NCBI RefSeq assembly: GCF_018131185.1 | Contig: NZ_JAFCJE010000001.1 | Span: 400,001-464,000 of the forward strand | Length of the DNA stretch: 64,000 nt | Source: Bradyrhizobium diazoefficiens | GTDB lineage: Bacteria; Pseudomonadota; Alphaproteobacteria; Rhizobiales; Xanthobacteraceae | Direction: 5' to 3' | Part shown: one piece after another, positions 58,027-64,000 of the stretch | How the letters are laid out: each line of letters begins with the position of its first letter | Position numbering within the stretch: the first letter of the stretch is position 1 | Position numbers and translations under genes: made by a program | The notes under the pieces: generated by a model | What the model was told of the DNA's origin: nothing | Databases searched by the model: none | The model's input: the letters and a program-made list of their open reading frames with translations, nothing else

Positions 58027-58578
58027 ATGTCCCAATCCACGCAGCGCATCGCCCCGCTTACCCCGCCTTATCCCCCGGAGATCCAGGCGCAGTTCGATCG
58101 CATCATGCGCGGCGCGCCGCCGCTGATGCTGTTCCGGGTGATGGCGGGTCACGGCCGCGCCTGGGACAAGTTTCGTGCCGGTGGCCTGCTCGATCCCGGT
58201 CCACTGTCGCTCCGCCAGCGCGAGATCGTCATCGACCGCACCTGTGCGCTGAACAAATGCGAATATGAATGGGGCGTGCATGTCGCGATATTTGCCGGGG
58301 CGGCGAAGCTCAGCGAGGATGAAGTGCGTGCCACCGTGCAGGGTGATGCGACGTCGTCGTTCTGGTCACCGGGCGAGCAGGCGCTGATCGCGGCCGTAGA
58401 TGCGCTGCATCACCGCGCGACGTTGGACGATGCTGAATTCGCCGCGCTATCCGCGCATTACGACGAGGCGCAGATCCTGGAGATCAAGTTGCTGTGCGGC
58501 TTCTATCGCACCGTGTCGTATCTGGCGAACGGGCTGCGGCTGCCGCTGGAGGAGAACGCGGCAAGATTTCCGGTATAA
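58027..58578 (+). CDS. carboxymuconolactone decarboxylase-family protein
   Basis: The 183-residue protein has the family helix bundle with RQREIVIDRTCALNKCEYEWGVHVAIFAGAAKLSEDEV. C78-EYEWGVH85 is the conserved functional block. C73 lies nearby, but there is no AhpD-type CxxC. Proteins of this sort are often annotated as decarboxylases without proof. It is under the apparent control of the divergent HxlR regulator. It is not closely related in motif spacing to the AhpD-like protein at 5120. Confidence 0.88.
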   Translation: MSQSTQRIAPLTPPYPPEIQAQFDRIMRGAPPLMLFRVMAGHGRAWDKFRAGGLLDPGPLSLRQREIVIDRTCALNKCEYEWGVHVAIFAGAAKLSEDEVRATVQGDATSSFWSPGEQALIAAVDALHHRATLDDAEFAALSAHYDEAQILEIKLLCGFYRTVSYLANGLRLPLEENAARFPV

Positions 58579-58587
58579 GTCTTTCCC

Positions 58588-58722
58588 CGTCATTGCGAGG
58601 AGCGCCTTTCCCTCCTCGTCATTCCGGGGCACGCGAAGCGTGAACCCGGAATCCATCGTGCAGCGTCTACTGAGATAAATGGATTCCGGGCTCGCGCCCA
58701 AGCGGGCGCGCCCCGGAATGAC
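58588..58722. repeat. composite repeat including REP-type copy 6
   Basis: A GTCATTGCGAGGAGCG start of another repeat class (58589 on) is joined to a full REP copy (58618-58722) with ends GTCATTCCGGGGC and GCCCCGGAATGAC and inner arms GGAATCCAT / ATGGATTCC. The two families are directly fused. Confidence 0.85.
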
Positions 58723-58747
58723 GGTGCGGAGAGAAACGGGGCCCGGC

Positions 58748-59755
58748 TTACGCCACGCCCGCCCGCAGCAGATCGTGCAGATGCACGATGCCCACCACCT
58801 TGCCCGCCTCGGTCACGACGAGCGTCGTGATCTTGCTTGTGTTCAGCACCTCGATCATCTCGGTGGCGAGCATCGAGGGCGGCACCGTTTTCGGCTGCTT
58901 CGTCATGATGTCGTCGACCGATGCCGTCAGCAGGTCGGGACGCATGTGGCGGCGCAGATCGCCGTCGGTGATGATGCCTGCGACCTCGTTGGCTTGGTTG
59001 ACGATGCAGACGCAGCCGAGACCCTTGGCTGACATCTCGACCACCGCCTCCGACATCTTGGTGCCCATGGGCTTGAGCGGGATCTCGGCGCCGGTGCGCA
59101 TGTAGTCGCGGACGAATTTCAGCATCGCGCCCAGCTTGCCGCCGGGGTGGAAATGCGCGAACTCCAGCGCGGTGAAGCCGCGGCCTTCGAGCAGCGCGAT
59201 CGCGATGGCGTCGCCGACCGCGACCTGCATCATGGTCGAGGTGGTCGGCGCCAGATTGTGCGGGCAGGCCTCGCGCGCCTTCGGCAGCTCGATCACGATA
59301 TCGGCGGCTTGTCCGAGCGAGGACGCTGCGTTCGACGTCACCGCGATCATGGGGATGGCGAAGCGCGCCGAATAGTTCACGACGTTCTTCATCTCCGGCT
59401 GCTCGCCGGACCAGGACAGCGCCATGATGACATCGTCGGTGGTGATCATGCCGAGGTCGCCATGGCCGGCCTCGGCGGCGTGCACGAAGAAGGCGGGCGT
59501 GCCGGTCGAGGCCAGCGTCGCGGCGATCTTGCGCCCCATATGGCCTGACTTGCCGAGCCCGGTGACGATGACGCGGCCCTTGGCGTTGCGGATCAGGTCG
59601 ACCGCTCTGGCAAACGTCTCGCCCAGCGGGCCGCGCAGGGCGGCTGCGAGCGCGTTGATGCCGCCGCTCTCCGTCTCCAGCGTGCGGAGCGCGGATTCGA
59701 CGCTGTCGGGGATGTGGCCGGATGATGAGGTCATCAGCGGTTTCGAACTCGGCAT
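58748..59755 (-). CDS. kdsD: arabinose-5-phosphate isomerase KdsD/KpsF
   Basis: The 335-residue protein has an SIS sugar-phosphate domain (about 45-180: VIVTGLGKSGHMGRKIAATLASTGTPAFFVHAAEAGHGDLGMI and SWSGEQPEM) and two CBS domains (about 215-335, including DGDLRRHMRPD). It interconverts ribulose-5-P and arabinose-5-P, the first step to Kdo for lipopolysaccharide. The start at 59755 (MPSSKPLM) is preferred; a longer reading to 59863 lacks family similarity. Confidence 0.94.
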   Translation of the reverse strand: MPSSKPLMTSSSGHIPDSVESALRTLETESGGINALAAALRGPLGETFARAVDLIRNAKGRVIVTGLGKSGHMGRKIAATLASTGTPAFFVHAAEAGHGDLGMITTDDVIMALSWSGEQPEMKNVVNYSARFAIPMIAVTSNAASSLGQAADIVIELPKAREACPHNLAPTTSTMMQVAVGDAIAIALLEGRGFTALEFAHFHPGGKLGAMLKFVRDYMRTGAEIPLKPMGTKMSEAVVEMSAKGLGCVCIVNQANEVAGIITDGDLRRHMRPDLLTASVDDIMTKQPKTVPPSMLATEMIEVLNTSKITTLVVTEAGKVVGIVHLHDLLRAGVA

Positions 59756-59855
59756 GCTCTGGTCCAGGGAGGAGGGGGCGTTCGCCCCGGTCGGCGCCTC
59801 ATTAGCACGCCGCAGCCCGCGAGGCGACGAGCCTGCCCGAAGCCTCAACCGGTCA

Positions 59856-59884
59856 TTAACCATAATTGTTTTAACTCCATTAAC
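59856..59884. promoter_or_regulatory. AT-rich region with three TTAAC copies
   Basis: TTAAC occurs at 59856, 59871 and 59880 in the 194-bp gap between kdsD and the divergent outer-membrane gene. The half-sites recall CtrA recognition, but the spacings (15 and 9 bases) do not fit TTAA-N7-TTAA. Confidence 0.35.
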
Positions 59885-59949
59885 GATGGTTCCCGCCAGC
59901 CGGTGGGGACGATCGTAAAAGTGTTTGATTTCGTTGGAGTTATTCCATC

Positions 59950-61707
59950 GTGGGGTCGTCTCCAGGCACCGGCCGGAGCAAACGCGTGCTCGTTCTGCGC
60001 GCGGCTTTGCCGTGTCTTGTCCCCTGTCTTGCGCTGACGACCCTCGGAAGCCTCCCCGCGGCCGCCCAGAGCCTCACGCCCGATCTGTTCAACCCCAACC
60101 GCGGCGGCTTCGCCTCGCCCGAGACGCTGCCGACGCGCCGCACGGCGGGCGTGCCGCAGGCGCCGTCGGATGCGCTCCCCGCGCTGCCCGATCCCAATGC
60201 CGATCCGCGCAAGCGCCAGCAAACGCCGGCGACCTCGCGCATCGGTCAGGTCCCGACATATGGATTGCCCGCCGCGAGCGGCGCGAGCAACTCCGGCTAC
60301 GACGCCCTCAACCGCAAGCGGCAGCAACCCAAGCTCTATCCCGGCCAGCCGAAGCCGAAGCGCGCGGCCGGTCCCGGCTCGCCGGCGCCGACCACAGGGC
60401 CGCCGCCGTCCACGCTCGGCCTGCCGAAGATTGCACCGCCGCCATCGGCGTCCGCGAACAAGTCACCCGTGCCTGCGGCGATGGCGGGCACCGTGCCCGG
60501 CCAGCCGCTGCGCCGCCGCCTCAAGGCGGATGACGATCCGTTTGGAGCCGTCGGCGATTATGCCGGCAGCTTTTTGATCAAGGGCGGACTCGAACTCTCC
60601 ACCGGCTACGATACCAATCCGACGCGTCTCAACAGGCCGGTCGGATCGCCGGTCTACGTTGTCGCGCCCGATCTCCTGGTGACGTCCGACTGGGAACGCC
60701 ACGCGCTGGTCGCCGACCTGCGCGGCTCGTTCTCCGGCTACACCAACAACATGCCGGCGACGATCAACGGTTTTGCCTCGCCTTCGCCGGTCGAGGCCAA
60801 TCGTCCGGACTTCACCGGCCATGTCGACGGCCGGCTCGACGTCGACCGCGATCTCAAGCTGACCTCGCAGCTGCGCCTGCGCCTCGCCACCGACAATCCC
60901 GGCAGCCCGAACGTGCAGGCCGGCCTGCAGAAATATCCTGTTTACGCCACCTACGGCACCACCGTCGGCTTCGACCAGACCTTCAATCGTTTCCAGGTCG
61001 CCGCCGGCGCCACCGTCGATCGCACGGCCTACACGGACTCCAAGCTCACCGACGGCTCGACCTTCAGCAATGACGACCGCAACTTCAACCAGTATGGCGG
61101 GATCGGGCGCTTCTCCTACGATCTCAAGCCCGGCCTGAAGCCGTTCGTCGAGGTCCAGGGCGACACCCGAATCCACGATCAGGCCGCCGACCGCAACGGC
61201 TACTTCCGTGATTCGAATGGCGGCTACGCCAAGGTCGGCTCGTCCTTCGAGTTTTCGCGCATCCTCACCGGTGAAATCTCGGTCGGCTATTCCGCGCGCA
61301 ACTATACCGATCCGCGCCTCAGCCAGCTCGCAGGCTTCCTGACCACGGGCTCGCTGATCTGGAACGCGAGCGGCCTCACCACGGTGAAATTCTTCACCGA
61401 CACGCAGATCGCCGAGACCACCATCCCCGGCTCCTCAGGCGTCCTGGTGCGCACCTACTCCGCCGAAGTCGACCACGACTTCCGCCGCTGGCTGACCGCC
61501 GTCGGCAAGTTCACCTACGGCACGCTCGACTACCAGGGCCAGAACCGCAACGACAAGACCTACTCGTTCGAGAGCAATTTGATCTACAAGCTGAACCGCA
61601 ACATCTGGGTCAAGGGCACGCTGCGCCACGACATCCTGGATTCGAGCGTGGCGGGCTCGAGCTCGCAGGGGACCGTGATGTTGGTGGGGGTGAGGCTGCA
61701 GAATTAG
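59950..61707 (+). CDS. outer-membrane beta-barrel protein (BBP2-like)
   Basis: The 585-residue protein starts at GTG 59950 and has a signal peptide ending in PAAAQS. A Pro-, Ala- and Arg-rich stretch without predicted fold (about 45-185) follows. After it comes a long run of alternating beta strands (about 195-585; for example GGLELSTGYDTNPTRLN, QLRLRLATDN, ITDP/NYTDPRLSQL, GTLRHDILDSSV) ending in LVGVRLQN, a typical barrel C-terminus. Related proteins serve exopolysaccharide export or envelope structure. The long periplasmic linker is unusual. Confidence 0.85.
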   Translation: MGSSPGTGRSKRVLVLRAALPCLVPCLALTTLGSLPAAAQSLTPDLFNPNRGGFASPETLPTRRTAGVPQAPSDALPALPDPNADPRKRQQTPATSRIGQVPTYGLPAASGASNSGYDALNRKRQQPKLYPGQPKPKRAAGPGSPAPTTGPPPSTLGLPKIAPPPSASANKSPVPAAMAGTVPGQPLRRRLKADDDPFGAVGDYAGSFLIKGGLELSTGYDTNPTRLNRPVGSPVYVVAPDLLVTSDWERHALVADLRGSFSGYTNNMPATINGFASPSPVEANRPDFTGHVDGRLDVDRDLKLTSQLRLRLATDNPGSPNVQAGLQKYPVYATYGTTVGFDQTFNRFQVAAGATVDRTAYTDSKLTDGSTFSNDDRNFNQYGGIGRFSYDLKPGLKPFVEVQGDTRIHDQAADRNGYFRDSNGGYAKVGSSFEFSRILTGEISVGYSARNYTDPRLSQLAGFLTTGSLIWNASGLTTVKFFTDTQIAETTIPGSSGVLVRTYSAEVDHDFRRWLTAVGKFTYGTLDYQGQNRNDKTYSFESNLIYKLNRNIWVKGTLRHDILDSSVAGSSSQGTVMLVGVRLQN

Positions 61708-61719
61708 GGACAAGCCGTC

Positions 61720-61986
61720 ATGGCCGCTCGAATTACCTTGGACATCAATTCGGCTGGCGAATTCGAGTTGTGGCTTAATCCAGAAGGCCGAGACCTTCTT
61801 GTGAAGCAGCTACTGGCTCTGAACGAAACCAACGAGCACAATCACTTGATGCCAAGTGAAGTCCCATCGGACGTCGAAGTTTCCACGCGACCCTATCGAC
61901 CGACCGACAAGCTTCTCGAATACGGCAAGGTGCTGTTCCGGCTTGACGAATGGGACGCGCAGCACTTTCCGCACGTCTTGGGTTGA
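61720..61986 (+). CDS. Imm32-like small protein
   Basis: The 88-residue protein (LDINSAGEFELWLNPEGRDLLVKQLLALNETNEHNHLMPSEVPSD ... KVLFRLDEW) resembles the Imm32 immunity family. In polymorphic toxin systems these proteins neutralise a toxin. No toxin gene is visible nearby. Base composition is lower in GC than the surrounding genes, and codons such as TTG, CTT and GAA are more frequent, which fits recent transfer. The function as an immunity protein is a family inference. Confidence 0.65.
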   Translation: MAARITLDINSAGEFELWLNPEGRDLLVKQLLALNETNEHNHLMPSEVPSDVEVSTRPYRPTDKLLEYGKVLFRLDEWDAQHFPHVLG

Positions 61987-62014
61987 GGCCTGCGCTCTAA
62001 CTATTCACTTCGCT

Positions 62015-62117
62015 GTCATGCCCCGGCTTGACCGGGGCATCCAGTACGCCGCGGCCTGTCCGCATCAAACCGGCGTCTCTGGAATACTGGATCGCCCGGT
62101 CAAAGCCGGGCGATGAC
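62015..62117. repeat. third dispersed repeat class (GTCATGCCCCGGCTTGACC)
   Basis: The element starts GTCATGCCCCGGCTTGACCG and ends with the near-inverse CGGTCAAAGCCGGGCGATGAC; the middle has CATCCAGTA / TACTGGATC. It lies between the Imm32-like gene and gltD. Confidence 0.8.
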
Positions 62118-62149
62118 ACCGTTTGCTGATCTGGCGGCAGAGCAAAAAC

Positions 62150-63601
<1,452 letters not shown>

Positions 63602-63647
63602 AAAACCCGAAGTCCCTGCCGCTTGGTCGTTTTGTTTTCTCACTCCT

Positions 63648-63751
63648 CATCCTGAGGAGCGGCGCGCTCTGCGCGCCGCGTCTCGAAGGATAGAGGCCCG
63701 GATGGTGACCTCATGGTTCGAGACGCGCTTCGCGCTCCTCACCATGAGGGC
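63648..63751. repeat. fourth dispersed repeat class between gltB and gltD
   Basis: CCTCATCCTGAGGAGCGGCG and GCGCTCCTCACCATGAGGG enclose GTCTCGAAGGAT and TGGTTCGAGACGCGC, forming a two-part inverted element of a class common in Bradyrhizobium. It interrupts the gltBD operon without any gene. Confidence 0.75.
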
Positions 63752-63757
63752 TTTATC

Positions 63758-64000
63758 TTACGCCCCGATCGCGATTTTCGGCTCGGCGTCCGCGTTGGCG
63801 GCCATTTCGCGCAGCGCGCGCCGGTACTCGACCGGCATCACCTTGCGGAATTTGGGCAGCCAGTCCTTCCAATTGGCAAGGATGTCGGCGGCGCGCTTGG
63901 AGCCGGTCGCTTTCGCATGGCGCGAGATCAGCACGTGCAGCCGCTCGACGTCGGAGGCGAGCAGGTTCTTGAACACGTCGACCCGGCCGTGCGCCTCGAG
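63758..64000 (-). CDS. gltB: glutamate synthase large subunit, C-terminal end only
   Basis: Eighty codons plus the stop are visible, reading LEAHGRVDVFKNLLASDVER and on to ADAEPKIAIGA. DWLPKFRKVMPVEYRRAL is typical of the GltB C-terminus. The enzyme converts glutamine and 2-oxoglutarate to two glutamates. The rest lies past the window edge. Confidence 0.9.
   Translation of the reverse strand, partial: LEAHGRVDVFKNLLASDVERLHVLISRHAKATGSKRAADILANWKDWLPKFRKVMPVEYRRALREMAANADAEPKIAIGA

Noticed and set aside
59856-59884. CtrA binding site in the TTAAC-rich region
   Set aside because: No pair of TTAA half-sites is seven bases apart.

Overview
This window looks like chromosomal DNA of a Bradyrhizobium-type alphaproteobacterium (order Hyphomicrobiales). 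It is GC-rich and densely coding, with little sign of recent gene transfer. It carries a nepR-ecfG/phyR general stress locus, a feruloyl-CoA/acyl-CoA catabolic island, homospermidine synthase with a type III ornithine decarboxylase, a Zur-type zinc locus, and many copies of short dispersed repeats between genes. Species identity is inferred from gene content and cannot be proved here. No rRNA, tRNA, transposase or CRISPR array was seen.

Layout. 1-4.0 kb: uptake and catabolic cluster (TRAP binding protein, oxidoreductase, phytanoyl-CoA-type dioxygenase) with a GntR regulator that has a perfect palindrome upstream. 4.1-5.6 kb: an ECF41-type sigma factor divergent from an AhpD-like protein, with a mirror pair of promoters between them. 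5.7-8.1 kb: two tandem alpha/beta hydrolases and ogt. 8.1-20.3 kb: CoA-thioester catabolism (acyl-CoA synthetase, thiolase, TetR regulator, SDR, crotonase, feruloyl-CoA synthase, three acyl-CoA dehydrogenases, nitroreductase). 20.3-22.2 kb: nepR-ecfG and phyR. 22.2-26.3 kb: a SnoaL-like protein, a candidate small RNA, htpG, and two DUF3551 proteins. 26.5-30.8 kb: a compact acyl-CoA ligase / ACP / adenylation enzyme / ketoreductase operon with no ketosynthase. 30.8-36.4 kb: a 69-residue protein with stress and microaerobic promoter signals, an RHH regulator behind a FixK-type box, a DUF3095 protein, a DUF2147 protein, a MATE exporter, a GNAT protein and sodB. 36.6-43.9 kb: a split permease, then the zinc operon (His-rich peptide, znuC, znuB, znuA, COG0523 GTPase, WD40), MgtC and a small stress protein. 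43.9-48.7 kb: polyamine operon odc-GNAT-ridA-hss behind a roughly 330-nt structured leader. 48.8-59.8 kb: M3 oligopeptidase, DUF1007 and NicO-type metal exporter, thioesterase, MAPEG, hemH, solo ABC binding protein, slipin/NfeD pair, HxlR/CMD divergent pair, kdsD. 59.9-64 kb: outer-membrane barrel, Imm32-like gene, gltD and the 3' end of gltB.

How it fits together. The strongest regulatory theme is the general stress response. The window encodes the EcfG regulators and also contains three sites matching GGAAC-N16/17-CGTT exactly (before the 69-residue protein, sodB and a Pro-rich membrane protein), plus a near match before phyR. Two FixK2-type boxes lie within 1 kb of each other. The most striking new observation is the dyad of two ECF41-like promoters (5023-5084). 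Each is GGTCACA-N16-CGTC, and they face each other so that the sigma factor gene and its AhpD-like partner start from the same few bases. Other items worth follow-up are a minus-strand small RNA candidate with an intrinsic terminator, a Zur box almost touching the start codon of a His-rich peptide, and the odc leader RNA.
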